Counted from the first letter of the stretch, positions 22,216 through 36,173 are shown. The stretch is 64,000 nt of DNA from Aptenodytes patagonicus (GCF_965638725.1 NC_134949.1:48822151-48886150), one strand, 5' to 3'. Numbers and translations are program-made. The notes: generated by a model not told the origin, from the sequence alone.

Positions 22216-22330
22216 CTAGTACTTTAAAGATCATTTGCCATCTTGCAGCGTTTTCAGCAGGCCCACAGGATCTTCCAAACGCGGCGGTTCTGCCACGGAC
22301 GTCCTTGACTGGAAGAACGTGAATGTTGCT
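22216..22330 (+). pseudogene. Possible decayed RLIG1 exon (C-terminal half, part 2)
   Basis: Follows a good acceptor (actttctctctag). One frame contains AAFSAGPQDLPN, comparable with HGAFQIRNLPS of RLIG1, and bases gtccttgactggaag resemble the SWFE codons that follow. It would be disrupted by a small insertion and a stop. The equivalent in unit 2 is 41957-42071. Confidence 0.25.
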
Positions 22331-23478
22331 GTGTTGAAAATCTTCCCAAAGGCATCAGTTGCTGTTAGATTAAGTGAACCCGTAAGCCAGCCTCCTGTTT
22401 CATCTCTGGCTGTGCAAGCACTAGATGCAAGGCAATATTACGGTTGTGTGCTTGGCACTTGATTTTGCGCCAGAGTAAGCTGCCTACTGACGAACCGTTT
22501 TCTGTAAAATTTGGTTAAAACTTCATCTCATTAATACTCTTGTTTCCTGTTAATTCCAGCTTAATGCCACTGATTCAAATTATTAATTGCCCAATAATCC
22601 TACAACTTTCCGTTGATACACAACATGTAAGTATTACCATAGTTTTCCGTTTGGGTCCAAAATCTCCTCTTTGTGTCAAGCTGATTCCTTTGTTTGGAGC
22701 GTTTCCCACCGTACGGCTCAGGTACTGCTGAAAAGAAAGGTAGCGAAAATGGTAACGGTCGCTCTTGTGACAAAAATGCTGCTCACCTTTTTTTTGAAAT
22801 GTGCTCTCCTTTTCTTAACCTGGAAATTGGGTAAGAGGTATTCTTCACATTAAGAACGTTCTCTCTGTAATCTCTCTACCAATCTGTCCACATTTAATCA
22901 AAGCAGACATTCAAAGCAAAAAGAAAAGCCCCACAACTCTTCGTCCCCGAGACGAAGCAGTGATGTCGGGATTCATTTCACTTCACTTTATTCCTCTTAA
23001 AGCGGGGGTTACTCTGTCTGAAGGAGGTTCCTTTTGTTGGAAATTAAGGCAGGGAGGCACCTCAAGGTGGAGATGCAGCCCAGCTTAAGAGAGGAGACTG
23101 CAGCTGGCAAGATGAAATCACTTCCTCAACTTAGGATTGTTTCAATTATTTGCCACTAAATGCCTTGATGAAGTGACAGATGAAAAACCACAATGATCCA
23201 GAGTGACCGTGGAAAGGGAAAGTAGAAAGGCAAACAAAACCCAAATGAGATACTAGATTGCGTGACGCTATAGCAGCAAGTTAAAAAAAAGCGAAAGGTG
23301 TAAAATTATGGTTGCATCTGCAACAGACTGCCGAAAAGAAAGATACAAGACTCAGAATGCCACCTGTAGGCTTCTTGTCAAATTGATGGCATAGTACGTC
23401 CTATCAAGAGGACAGTAGAGTATTTCAATCGATACGTTTAAATCGAAAACAGACGTTTGAATTAGACCCAAGGCCTTG
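22331..23478. other. Right end of the long unit, no gene recognised
   Basis: Several plausible splice-like sites but no recognisable protein. The first bases still belong to the possible RLIG1 remnant. The stretch ends at the C12orf50-like poly(A) signal. The unit 2 equivalent is about 42072-43218. Confidence 0.5.
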
Positions 23479-23484
23479 TTTATT
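23479..23484 (-). promoter_or_regulatory. Poly(A) signal for C12orf50-like copy 2
   Basis: AATAAA on the minus strand, just beyond the last-exon stop of gene copy 2. The equivalent at 43219-43224 would serve gene copy 3. No AATAAA was noticed inside the A units, so transcripts of copies with A units may run through them. Confidence 0.4.
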
Positions 23485-23501
23485 CAAGGTGAGAAATAAT
23501 C

Positions 23502-26500
23502 CTAAATAATGGCAATAATCAGAAAGCCATCACAATCAAAACTCCAGTGAAATCCTAGTTGTGGCAAAATGCCGCGCAAAGCAAGGTCATTCGTCCCCTG
23601 CTGGGAGGAGGAAAAAAGTTGGACAAGAAACGCTTCTTGAGAGGAGACTTGAAATTCTACTGCAAAACTACTTCTAGTACTATTGCTATCAATAGTTAGA
23701 GCAAAACGAGAAGCTAAAGGTGGACTATTCCGAGGTTTATGAAATACTTCAAAAGAAGAAATCACCTAAGAGGTGCTGTAAATAGTGGGGATCAGTACGT
23801 TAGTGCACATCAGCGCATCATCGCGTTCATCCCTCTTTGTTGGCAGAGAAATGAATTCCTGCTGCGACGGTGGCTCAATTACTGCTCATGAATATTCTGT
23901 CTGACTAACTGTAAAGCTTTACAAAGCTTTACGTTTCTGCCTGTGGATACTGCTGCAATCTACTTAGGACAGTTGTGCGGGATCAAATTTACCCTTGCCC
24001 GTAGGTAGGCATGAATAGCGTCACATTCACCTGCGGGGACAAAATCGAAAGCAGCACAATACAGACAGGTAAATTGGAGGCGTTTTAAGAATGCTGCGTA
24101 AGCAGGAGCCCACCTGTAGATCCGTTGGACGTTGGTTCTTGGCTGACGGTGACAGTACGGTAGACTACGTATGCTGATCTTGGAGGTCCTGAAGAATTGG
24201 AATAAGTCTTTCTTCCAGTTTCCCTCACGTAAGGGATAGAAGCAGCAGTTCCATCATCCTTACCCCGACCCCTCTGTCGGTCACCTGGTTTCACTGTGGG
24301 GTCGGAAGTGTGAATTCCTAGAAGTGAAAAAACAAACAGGAATGTTGTGCTGTTACTCAGAAGGTGACATATTGCGGGAGACTGGAGGCTGGAAGACAAG
24401 ATGAAAAACATGTTCTTTGTGGATAGTCCAATGCAAATATGGGTTGTCCGTATTTGACCCTAAGAACAGACATTAACTGGGTGGTGCTAAATCGTCTACC
24501 AGTTTAGTAAATAGAAATGAATAAGCCACCTGTTTTCTCAAAATACCTTTTCCTGTTACTGTGTTAGGTGAATTTCGTGGCTCCTCAGAAATCCATTTCT
24601 TTTCCTTTCCTTCTTTACAGTGATGGTTCTTTAGCAGCTCAGTGTGGTTCGTTGCTGAGGGATTAAAAGAACACATACTCACTTTCCTAAAAAGCACACA
24701 AAAATTTCATTATCCAAAAATGCTGTGGTGATTTGAAAACCTGATCTCCCGCTTCATACACAGGTCTTCTTGGGTGGAAGATGGTTTTACCTGTTAATTA
24801 TTCTAAAGGTATCATTCCCCAAAAGGGAAGCAAAAGTGGCTAGATTTCCTCTGGCAGAGTTCACGGTCGCACAACCGTGAAAGCAAACTCAAAAATTGAC
24901 TACGAACACAAAGACCAACACTACTTTGACCTCATACAATTGCTTTGACCAGTTCTGGCTCAGAATGCTTCTCATTATGAATTAGAAAATCTTCATGAAT
25001 ACTGTATTTAGGGTTTACAGTTTAAAACTACAAACATTTGCTTTAATCCACGTACACATTTGCAATGACTGGGAATCAGAAGTTGCATGCAATTTACGCG
25101 TGTGTCGCGGGGGAACAAATCCTTTCCCAAAGTCACAGTGTGAGATCTAAGTGGGAACCCAATGCAAACGGACTCCAAAGCACAGGGTGACAACTTGTGA
25201 GCTTGAACTGCGTGTCGTTACAAGGTGACTCAGTTAGCAACAAAACAGGAACATTAACACGTTCCTGTCTGCCGGTGCTTAGCTCTCATCCCTTGCGCGA
25301 GAGGTATGCTTTGCCTCTGTCTCAGTTGTATCAGTTCAGCTATGTGTTGTCCTGCAAACTGAACAACTAACATGACGTGGCATAAAAAATAACTTCAGTT
25401 TATAAAAGGATTATTTTAATCCTCAGGCACTTCAGTGATACAGTTTACGGCATGGGCCCACACATAGTTTTAACAGCTGGACTGGCATTGCTGACATGCT
25501 GACAAACTGCATTGCGGAAACACCGATGAATGGCTCAAGAGTCATCCTTCCTATAGTAGCTTTACCTCCGATGTCAACAGACCTAGTAACGAAGGGTATT
25601 ATTCTGTAGGCATTTCTTTTTTATAACTCCACAGAACCATTTCTTTTCCAAAATTAAGCAGGAAAAAAATCAATTGCAATCAGCATAGAGGATTTTTTTT
25701 TTTTTTTTAATAATCCTAAACCAAGCAGAATCATATACAGTGTTTTTGATTGTTATAACTAACGGTGCAGCATGGGAAAGAGCCTCTAGCACATAAAGAA
25801 CAAAGAATACCTCAAATACGAAATGGTGAGGTTTAATGCGTGCATGTTCAGTTATTTACCACCAGATGTCCAGCAAGCAGAAGCTGATGCTAAAGTATAT
25901 TACCTCCATTTTCAAAGGATCTGCGATCTGTTCTGGGAATACGCTCTGTTGGTGCTCTCCTTCCGGAAGTCTCTGCGCCCCTTTTTGTGTTAGTACGTTT
26001 TGTAGGAGTTGTAGTACCCTCACCTGGAAAGGCAACAGAAAGAATGTTTTAGCTGCTCGTGTGTAAGCCCAGGGAACGGCACTGCCGTTCTCTTCCTCCC
26101 ACCTCTGTGAGCTAGTGATTAGCTTAGTGCAATTTCCTGTAACCTCTCGTTTGATATTCTTCTTTCTCTCTTGTTAGTTATTTGGATCCTGTCGAGCGTA
26201 GCTGATGCGTAGCTCTCATGCTCTCTAATACCATCATGCACAGGTTAAAGAAGACTCTGGCTCCAAAGTAAAGAACCAGCTACACGTTACCGGCTCGTTC
26301 TTTAGCTTCTCACTGCTCAGGAACGGTATCTGTGAGCCCTACCTGATGGAATTTATGGTATTTTCAAGATGCGCGTCATCATCGTACCTAAAGCCTCAGA
26401 GAACTAACTCAGTTGAAGAAATGCTTTGGGGAAACATCTCTATCCTTTTCTCTGAATGTATCTAACGGTAAATAAAGACATGTCTTAAAAGCTGTAGTCG

Positions 26501-29500
26501 TGTATTTGTTACTGATCCCGCGTCTGGAGTCTAACTGTATCCAAATACTTGCCAGAAATAGCTTTTCAAAACTATTTCAATAACAAACATTTTAAACGTC
26601 GAAATAAGAAGAAAACAATTTTGCCCGATTCTTTTGAACGGTTTAGGCAGGCAAAGACCGTCAGTCGAAAAAGCATGACACGGAGACAATTTTTCCGTTC
26701 CCGCTTTTTATGAGCACATCCTCCTACTCAACTCTGCTTTACATAAAACAGTATTATCGCGGTTTTATCCCTGAAATTTACACTACTGTGAAACTAAACA
26801 ATTTATTTTTTTTTTAATTAGAAGTAGCAGGTCATCTTTCTGCCCAGCAATTTTTGATGACTGATCGACTGATGACTCTGGTGTCTTGTTATATTAAGAA
26901 CATCTCTCCCTCTCCTAAAATGGAATTAGATAGTACTTACTCACTAAAGCAACGAATACAGATTTTTCTCGGTCATGCCACTTGGTCAAGAATGAAGGAG
27001 AAACGTAGTAAGGGAGGTAAATACTTACTAATCTGTATTCCTTTGAGCTTGATTCTGTTGGGTAAAGCCCAACATTCAAAACAAAATGGAACTCTTTTGC
27101 GGATCTCTTTTAGAAGACGCTTCAAGGGGGTATTTATTTAATCTAAATTTAGTTCTATAGAAGTTTGATGTGTCGCTCCATTTCCTCAGCTAGACACCCA
27201 AGACAGCCAGCAGCGAGCGCGGAGCACCTCTGGGAAAGTGACTCATCTCCCCTTTCTTTGGCACTATCTTATGATGCAAGAAATAGCCCCCTAAGAGTGC
27301 CTGTCTCTCTCCATTTACAACGCAGAGCCTAGACGAGAAATTTAAACTACATTCCTAACCTTAGGGGGGTTAAAATTAGACTACACAAATCTTGATCTTG
27401 AAGAAAAATTATATGAAAGACCTATGTTGTGTATCTCAGGACAGTACGCATAGGGTTAATAGCCCATTTCTACCTTTTCCATCTGCAATCGATGCAGGTA
27501 GTCACCACGTGTGTGACACTATACACACACACACACACACATATATGGGGAAAACTTACTGAGGCACTGTTATGCTCTTTGTAATAGGCTACCTTTTATT
27601 GTCACTAAACTAAAAAAGCGTGGAGGCGGGGCAATCTGTGTAATAGTTTCTCCCTGCAACAGTAGTTTTAAAAGTGGTAAACATTGTCCAAGAAGATGAA
27701 AAGTACTTGCCTTTCTGCAAGTCTCGCTCGGTAGCTTCCAAGGGTAATAGCTCGTTTTCCCGAGGCGAAGACGCAGTTTTTGTGGATTGCTGTTGGTGAG
27801 GGTACTGAATCCTGTAATACTCTCCTAGACGTACCCCAAGAGGGAAAAAAACCCCAACGTTTACTCTCTTGTCAGCACTGCTGTTTAGGAAAGAGTGGCT
27901 AATTTCATATTTACCAGATTTATAGCATATTTCCTTTATTGCTCTTTCCTCTTCGATGTCTGCAGCAGTCTTAGGCACCCAGTCAGAAACATCTGTAGGA
28001 GATATTTTTAGAAGCTTACTAGGTATCTATACAAAGCCCTTCAACACTTCCTGATAATCAAACACCATAAGGAATTCCATTTCGGTCACGGTTTTGGTTT
28101 TTCTGACCGCAACCTCTCTTTCTGGACAGAAAAATGATTCCTTAATGTTAGGCCTTTCCAAGTGCAATGGAATTGCAGTTACCACACGTATTAAGAAGCT
28201 AACGTTTGTTGATTTCAAATGCTTCAAAAACATCTTCAGTAGCCATTGCCAAAATAATCCTTCTTCCTTTACACCCAAAAGGAAATCTTCTGATTAAGCA
28301 TGTCAGCAGGGAGTGCTTGTCACAAGACCTCTGCCCAAAGTTACTCTCCTGTAATGTCTGCCGGCAGAGCTGGTGAAGTGAGTGCTCCTTACCCGTCTCG
28401 GTTAAGGCTACTAAGATCAGCAAAGCCCTACTTTGTATATTGCTTAAATTAATGCGGCTTACTCAGACTGAAAGCGAGTTAGGAAGCGCTAACAGGCAGC
28501 CCTGCCAGCCAACCTGAAGGGCAGGGGGAAAGTGAAAAGCAGCTTGGGGCTGCCTGAGAACTAGCACAGTAATTTGCGGAGTGCACGCGTGAGAGTCGGT
28601 CGTTCTCTGACTTTCGCTCTCCGGGAATGTGCAATTCACTCCTGCCCTGTGAATCTCTCCTCTCCCAGTGAGATACAGTCAACGGTTTAACTACATTGTA
28701 GAAATGAAAAAAAAAAACAAAAAACCAAAAAACCCACACATACACATTCAGTTAAACTAGTGCAGAGTTTTGCATGGATTCTCTTTGCTAGGTTTAAGAA
28801 TAACTTTCTGTAATACAATGAGACTGCCTACAGAGTTTAGGAAATCAGTTGAACAAATCATTTAAGTGGAAGTCACACAACTCTCTCTTGTGAACAAACC
28901 TGTGACTTCACCTTCAGTGACGAGTGCGTACAGCCCCTGTTCAACAGTTTGTTTCCCAGCAAAGAAGTACCTGGTTCCTAAACTTGCAATTTCCTCCCCG
29001 AATTTCGAGGCATTTTGAGGAGTATTTGATGGCCACCTGAACCGTGGAGCACATTTTAAACTCTATTTAATGAAAGAGAGGTAGGTGAATTACAGCCCTA
29101 TTGAAATATACAGCTAGGCATTTGACAGGAGTCAGAACGTGCTGCCTCACTCACATCTGGTGACTACCAGTTCCGACACTTTGAAGATTAGCGGGGAACT
29201 ATTTCAAAAACTTGTCAACAAGTCTTTTCTAAAAATGTAACGGTTATTGTAATCGATCAGTTGTGAAGTACATTGCGAGAGTCGAAAAAGCCCACTCTAC
29301 TTGCTTGTAAAAGAAAGAAAAAAACTGTTTACAGTTCTCTTCCTCTTCATCGTCCTCTTCATCGTCGTCTTCGTCGTTGAGGTTTATAATCAGTGGAGGG
29401 TGAATTGGGAATAAAAGATTCTCTTGATTTCTGAGTGATTCTTGACGATGGGCTGGATGCAGAATCCCTCCTTGGACACCCTGTTGCAACGGGGCATCTG

Positions 29501-32500
29501 CAGAAAAGAACATTGCATTTATTTTATGAGGAGGGAACTAGAATATCGCACCCAGGTTGAGACCAGCAGGTATAGTTTTGAAACCATTCTCATACTGAAG
29601 GGATCATTAAATAGGCAGGTTGTGCCTTTTAGGAAAAACCTTCTGCGGAGGTTGGCAAAGGAGCATCTTCCAACTACAGAAAGTATGAAAAAACAGAGAG
29701 AGATTGACAACCTCGGGAGACGTGTGATTAGGAATACCTGGGCTGAAGAGAGCAAATGGGTTGAGGACCCCGCCTGGGCAAATATTTTAAACATGCCGAA
29801 TAATAGGCAGGCCTGTATCACTCCCCACGGCATCAGTTTTGAAGAATTTAGCAGTGCTAAGCACAGGATTAGCCCGTTTTAGCCTGTAGACTTTTTTTTC
29901 CCTATCAATTTTCTGAATCACAGCTCTCTTGACTAAGTACAAAATGTAGATTTTGAGAAAGACTATGAAGTTCGTGAAAATAATTTACACTGAATCAGGA
30001 GAAAGTCAGAAAAGATACTCTTTTCCTTAGGCCTTTGTATCTACCCATAATGTAATCTACCCAGCAAAACTATTTCAGCACTGGGATAGCATTTTCTGAG
30101 AGCCAGGAAATGCAACGGTCCGAAAAGAAAAATGATGAAAAATGGTGAGTCTGATTGCGTTGTTCAAGCTGACCAACGTGCAGCTATAGACACAATCAGG
30201 GTTCTGTGCATTGTATTCAAAACATTGAAGTTGGATATGTTGTCCAGTTTCAGAGGAATAAGACGAGGCATGGGCATCTTCCTGTATTCCACTTGTTGTT
30301 ATTCTTGTGCACCTCTTGCTTGCCTACGAGCAGCGTGTGTATCATATTAAGCCCATTTTAATAACACTGCTGCAGATGGGATTTGTTGTGTCTCAGGCGA
30401 GAGAAAGTAAGAGACAACACTTGAGCTTGGTAGAGCCTTTCTCAGTGTCCCCAACAGGATATTCTCAGCTCCGGGTAGTGTAAGCCAAATCAAACTTAAG
30501 TCAGCTTAACAAGATTTCTAAGCATGAAAACGAATAAATGCAGTTTTAATGTTTGCAGTGTTCTTGTGGAGCACACGGACTCTGAATTTATGCACATTGC
30601 CGTAAAAAGAAAAAGGGTTGCGTCCATTTTCTCGTTCTGATCGTTGGACGTTGCTCTTCTACAGGATACCCTTGTCCGTAGTGCCTCTTGGGCATAGTCT
30701 CTGACTCACACCGCACCCACAAGCGTGCCTACGTGGTGTTTACGACAGCACTAGCTGCCAGGGGCCGGTGCTGTGGATGTGGGAACTGCACTAAGAGCAG
30801 TACGGGCACTCGTCGAAACAGCGCTCAAGTTCTTGCCGTGGTCCTATGTGGTTAGTTAGGCTCAACACGCCCAGCTATGACAGGCTGCCTTTTCCCGGGG
30901 GAACTGCAGGAACACAAGGTGTTTGCTTCTGACTAGAGGTCTTTCTGGACTTCTCTTCTGACACCTGTCTCCAGCTCCGGAGATCAGGCCCACGAACAAC
31001 TACAGTTCAGTCCACTTGTTCACGCATCTGTGACAAGTCACGCTGACTTGCTCTCCCTCCTGCTTCCGCCTGATTTCTGACACCTGTCTTGGTTCCCTGC
31101 CCTGGACTCTTTCCCTGTTCCAGGTTCCAGCTGTCTACCCGGACTCCTGCTAGACAAGAGCTCCTCTTCGAAAGGGAAAAAGGAACCCAACTTACAGTGG
31201 TGGTTTTTTCCGTAAATACTCTGACTTTCAGATACTGTACTGCCCACACACTGTTACTGTACTTCAATAGCCTGCATCCAATGTTCAAGCCTGAAGAATT
31301 TATTCAGAACGATGAACTGGAAATACATCTGCACACACAGCACTGTAATCTGATGTTACCTCTACAAGGGGTGGCTCATCCAGGTAACATGTTGTGCTCC
31401 GTCAACAGATATTGCTACTAGCGGCCCTACCAACCTCCTCCCCCCACCACACACACTACTTTTTGTTTCTCTTAAGTGGTTACCTGCCTACTAACCATTT
31501 TCGCTACTAGAGAGATTTAATCCAGCCAATACCCCAGCAAAGCAACAGTCTTCCTCCACGGATCTCAGCAACCTAAACCGCCGTTTGTGACTTTGTCTTT
31601 CGTGTAACTGATAGTTAGGAAGATCCGTAACATGACAGCTAAACAAGTTGATGTGGCAACCCTACTCAAATGCCAATACAATTCCTTTCTTTGCCTTGAG
31701 CTTGCTGGGATAGCACATCATACCGGATCGGTTTGCCATGGTACATTTCTTGACCTTAACATATATATTACCTAAGCACTGGAAGTAAGCACCGGAAGGA
31801 CATTTGCGTGTATTAATGAACAAACTGTTGAGAAAAAAGAGTTCTACTCACTGTTGCTAGGTGGCAAAAAAAGTCCATTTATAATACGAGGTTTGCTGTG
31901 ACGGAAGGCACAACTGATCCTCACACAGCCTACGGGTTGTGTTTCCCACAAACAGGAGATGTTGCTGTACTTTTGCTGCAGGAGAAAACGGTTTTCAGAT
32001 ATTGTGAATAAAACACTAAAAACGGACTAAATGGATCAGCACGCGGTGTACTGCTGTGATGAACATACGACTAAGACTTTGCGGGACCACGCTCTGATGT
32101 TTTGGAACATTTACAGTTATCTTTAAAGTTATCTTCAGCTCCAGATACCCCTGAAGTTATCTCGAGTTAGGTCTATGGAGCTTTCATGGTGTAAAACTGT
32201 TCCTAGATAAGAATAGGAGTAAAGCAGTCTACTTACTGTGCTGCAGACTTTTCGTGAGATGCTGGGAAGAAAAAAAATCTGTTAGTCACTTAATTGACAG
32301 GTGGCCGCCTTTCCGTTCCTGCGCAGTGGGCTAATCAGGTCAATGTCACATGAAATCTGCTGTGCAAGTGCAAGTCTTAACACTAGCACTCTCTTACTAT
32401 CAAAGGACGTGGGTCTACGGGAAAATAAGGAGTAAGAAGCAAAACCCGGGAAGATTCCCAACAAAAACTGAAACACTGAAAGACTGGGAATTGATGTTCT

Positions 32501-33761
32501 GAGACTACTGTCGTTACACCGCTCACACCATCTCCCGGCTGCTTTTATAGGTGACAACCACAAGCCTAATGGGAAAAAAAGGATATCTACGTGGATTTGT
32601 TTAATTATTTGTTTAATGGTTGCTGCTTTACTCACACATATAATCACAGTGCTGCTCTCCCTCTGTTGATCAATATGTCGCCAGCCAAGAAGTTGGCACA
32701 CTATCGCAGAGATAGCACGTTCACAACGAGAGTCACTCTTGTTAGTCATGCTTAAAATTCTTTTTCTGTCGCTCTGCCTTATTAAAGTTTACAGATTTTA
32801 GCATCGCCTCTGATTATGCAATTCGCTTCTAACCCGAGGTATCTTCCTCAAGCACATGATGAACTCATCATTCCAAAGAGGCAACTGCTCATGACCATTA
32901 CCCTGAACATACAAGCTCAGGTTTATACCCTGGATATGAACTACATCCCAGCTGAGAGCTGTAAATGCCAGGTTGCCGGGTATTTCTTAGCGACTTTCTG
33001 TGTCAGTTTTTAGAGGAAAGCAAAGTCACACTGGGGAATATTTGACTATTCGAAGGTAAGTTTCACCCACTTTTCCAGACATTAGCAGCTGGGTGTAGGA
33101 GCAGCATCTCCTACAAAAACACGCCACTTTTGGGCTGCAGCCAGTACAGCTGGGCCATCCACTGAGACACGCTGGGGTCTGGAGCCAAAGCCCATCTCCC
33201 AGGCATTAACACCTAAATCCCCGATGCTGGAAGGGATGCAACAACAACGAGCCCTACACCCACCCCTGGATTTTTACCACGTGGCATATAAATATTGCTT
33301 TGAAGGGCAAACCCATGTTGAAGGACTTTGTTTTAAGTACCCGATTTTGCAGAAATTCAGGCAGTGGCTCTAAGCAGAGATGATAAACGTGGCCTATTTA
33401 TTCAGAATCAATGTAACGTTGATTCAGTAAGAAAGATGAGCGATGAGTGAACTTTATGCGCGGTGTTTAACTGATGTGTCCCTTGAGTATCGGAGCCCAG
33501 TTCGCAGGAGTCCTAATTGCCCGCGGTTTAGGTGAGCATTAGCTCTTCTCACCGCTGCCGAAAATCAGATCTTTGACCTACAGGTGCGGCCATGACCCAG
33601 ACAGAGCGACGTATCAACTTCTACCTTTACCTAATAAACCTCCCTTTCAACACGGGTGTATCAAGAAAGTCAAGGACACAAACCACTCTAAAAGCTACAG
33701 CACTTACCTGTGCGTAGGGGGAATAGAAATGGCAAGAGCGGTCATTCCCAACTGCGGCCAT
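23502..33761 (-). CDS. C12orf50: C12orf50-like gene copy 2 (frameshifted last exon)
   Basis: Exons are 33761-33708, 31975-31852, 29497-29333, 27992-27915, 27824-27711, 26023-25904, 24317-24114 and 23659-23502. The first seven are open with the same splice sites as copy 1, including the GC donor after exon 5 and the 90-nt intron. The last exon has one extra T near 23650 (actTgaaat instead of actgaaac). This replaces the usual tail after VEFQ by VSSQEAFLVQ and onward to a stop at 23502, giving 338 instead of 320 residues. This copy has no extra A unit behind it. A poly(A) signal (AATAAA on the minus strand) is at 23479-23484. Confidence 0.8.
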
Positions 33762-35237
33762 TTTCACCTCGTGTGCTTCTCCTCCACTCTCTTAATACCG
33801 GCAGAACAGACATGGAAACGTTAAAGCTACCAGCATTCAGGCCAATCGTAATCTTATCCCGAAAGCAGCAGTTTCCTTTCAAAAACTGGACCTTCAGGAC
33901 CTTAGCTCTGCTGCTTTTTTGGAACAAAACGCCAACTGACAGCGAAATACACGTGAACGAAGGAGGTGGTACCTTCTCCAGGCTTGTTGAACCGACGAAG
34001 GCAGTTGCCAGCCGGTATAGAATGTTACCTTTCCACGGTTGCCAACCGCTCCTCCAGCTGGTGACATCAGCGTCATGGCGCTCTCTGACCTGTCCAGCTT
34101 GAACATCTTCCTTTATCTCCACTGCTTCAGAGTAAAGTACGGAAGATCGGACCGTTTCAAAGAGTCTCCCGCTCCGGTGTTTCTTTAACGTAAAACGGCA
34201 GAAACCCACTTGGCGGGGCTTCAATAATACCCAACTCCTTGCCGTAGGAACTGTGGCCTTGGAAGCAAATCTTTGACACCGCAAAGACAAACCTCCTTCT
34301 TGGACTATTTTTAACCAAAACCCTCGAGCCCAGTGTTTTCCTTACTGTACCTCTTTCTTTGGATGGAGAAACTTGCTGCTTCCTGCTAGTGCGCTGTTAG
34401 CTGCTAACTGCTTACAGTGTTGGGGTTCATTGCTTTTTCTCGCTTCCGTGACGCCCGCTGCCACAGCTAAAGCAGAAAGAACAGCGTACGCTTGTGTCCC
34501 TAATTAACACCTCTGTTCTCATTCGGGTCCTAGGCTGCCTCTGAACAAAAGGTATCGGGGGGGGGGGGGGGATGAAGTTTCAGTCCCGGAGCGTGGTAAG
34601 GCATACTGTTATCCCCAGGACGTAGGGTCAAATTTGCAACACTGAGTGACATCGGTGACTTGGAGATGAACACTTCAGGTGCCAGTGACTCCATGGGCAC
34701 AAAGGGTACAAGGCTGGCTCAGCGGTGGCTACACCCAAGCCGGGGGAGAAGGACAAAGACATTGAAACGACTGGAGGTCTTCTAGTCTCTCTAGGAGCCT
34801 ATCGATTTGTTTGTAACTCAAGTATCAGCGGGTGGCCCGAAGGCTAACTGCAAAGGACAGTACCGCATGCCTGACCACTGGGACTTTGGCAGCGGAATAA
34901 AGCGACTTCTACCGGAATGACTTCACCTAAGTAGAGAATGAAAGTGCCCGCTGGGATCAAGGTGGGGAGTACTGGCGAGAGCTGTGAACAGAGAAACGAT
35001 GTGAAAAGGCTGCCACAGTTCCGTAAGCCCTACCACTGACTGGGGCACAGAGGGGAAGGAAAATTCAGGAAAGCAGATGAAGGCCACGGATAATGAACTG
35101 TCAGTGGGCAGGAGCAGCCATAGGAGGAACGGGTCAACGCTGCCAAGAGCTATCCAAACAGGGGCTCTTTGTAGCTGTATAGCTGTGCCTAAATGAGGCG
35201 CGGAAGAAGGTACGGTCAGGAAGCATTAATTCCGTAT

Positions 35238-36173
35238 TGGGTTTGCGTGGCAAGGTTTTGGTAGCGGGGGGGCTACAGGGGGGGCTTCTGTGAGACGCTG
35301 CTGGAAGCTTCCCCCATGTGGGATAGAGCCAATGCCAGCCGGCTCCAAGGCGGACCCGCCGCTAGCCAGTATGTGACAGAAACAACGCTGCAGACACCAA
35401 GGAGAGTGGAGAAGGAGGGGGAGGAGGTGCTCCAGGCGCCGGAGCAGCGATTCCCCTGCAGCCCGTGGTGAAGACCATGGTGAGGCAGGCTGTCCCCCTG
35501 CAGCCCGTGGAGGTCCACGGTGGAGCAGATCTCCACCTGCAGCCCGTGGAGGACCCCACGGTGGAGCAGGTGGATGCGCCCAAGGGAGGCTGTGACCCCG
35601 TGGAGAGCCGGCGCTGGAGCAGGCTCCTGGCAGGACCTGTGGACCCGCGGAGAGAGGAGCCCACGCTGGAGCAGGTTTGGCGGCAGGACTTGTGACCCCG
35701 TGGGGGACCCACGCTGGAGCAGCTTGTGGAGAACTGCAGCCCGTGGGAAGGGCTCAGGTTGGAGAAGTCCGTGGAGGACTGTCTGCCGTGGGAGGGACCC
35801 CACGCTGGAGCAGGGGCAGAGCGTGAGGAGTCCTCCCCCTGAGGAGGAAGGAGCGGCAGAGACAACGTGTGGTGAGGTAGAGGAAAGCGGGAGTAAAGTT
35901 GAGCCCGGGAAGAAGGGAGGGGTGGCGGGAAGGCGTTTTAAGATTCAGGTTTTATTTCTCATTACCCTACTCGGGTTTGATTGCTAATAAATTAATTTCC
36001 CGTCGTGTCCCCCGCCCCCCGAGGCGAGTGTGTTTTGCCCGTGAGGGTAACGGGTGAGTGACCTCGACCCACGAGCCTTTCGTCGTGTTTTCTCTCCCCT
36101 CTCCGGCTGAGGAGGGCAGTGATGGAGCGGCTTTGGCGGGCACCTGGCGTCCAGCCAGGGTCAACCCACCACA
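35238..36173 (+). mobile_element. Avian endogenous-retrovirus solo LTR, unit 2
   Basis: Same element at the same place as in unit 1, so it was inserted before the array expanded. A few base changes lie in the repetitive part (for example ccacggtggagcagg for ccacgccggagcagg). Confidence 0.8.

Larger units (their letters stand above)
16977..22330 (+). pseudogene. RLIG1: RLIG1-like RNA ligase, copy 1 (exons 1-3 plus decayed remnants)
   Basis: Human RLIG1 (C12orf29) is a 5'-3' RNA ligase that self-adenylylates on Lys57. Clear exons are 16977-17066, 19131-19248 and 19877-19934, in phase, reproducing human residues 1-89 at identical numbering. Lys57 is present, but the motif reads [10 protein letters not shown] instead of EKVDGTCCYV, so the invariant Asp59 is Ala. 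Arg77 and Arg80 of LWARLDRKP are both Gly (LWAGLDGKP). No exon 4 is recognisable before the CR1 or after it. Two later stretches (22082-22152, 22216-22330) may be decayed downstream exons. Reading through the exon 3 donor stops at 19984. The loss of a motif residue and of most of the protein points to a pseudogene, although the first 89 codons are open in all copies. Confidence 0.78.
4143..23887. repeat. Segmental duplication unit 1 (about 19.7 kb)
   Basis: First complete copy of the tandem unit. It starts at the A-unit boundary (beginning atgaatattctg after gctc) and ends where the same boundary recurs. Within it, left to right, are the C12orf50-like gene on the minus strand (its last exon lies in the A unit to the left), an LTR, a CpG island, the RLIG1-like 5' exons on the plus strand, a CR1 and a 3' stretch of weak content. 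Units 1 and 2 match over their full length with small offset shifts (19,741 to 19,752), which reflect short indels and microsatellite length changes. Confidence 0.97.
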
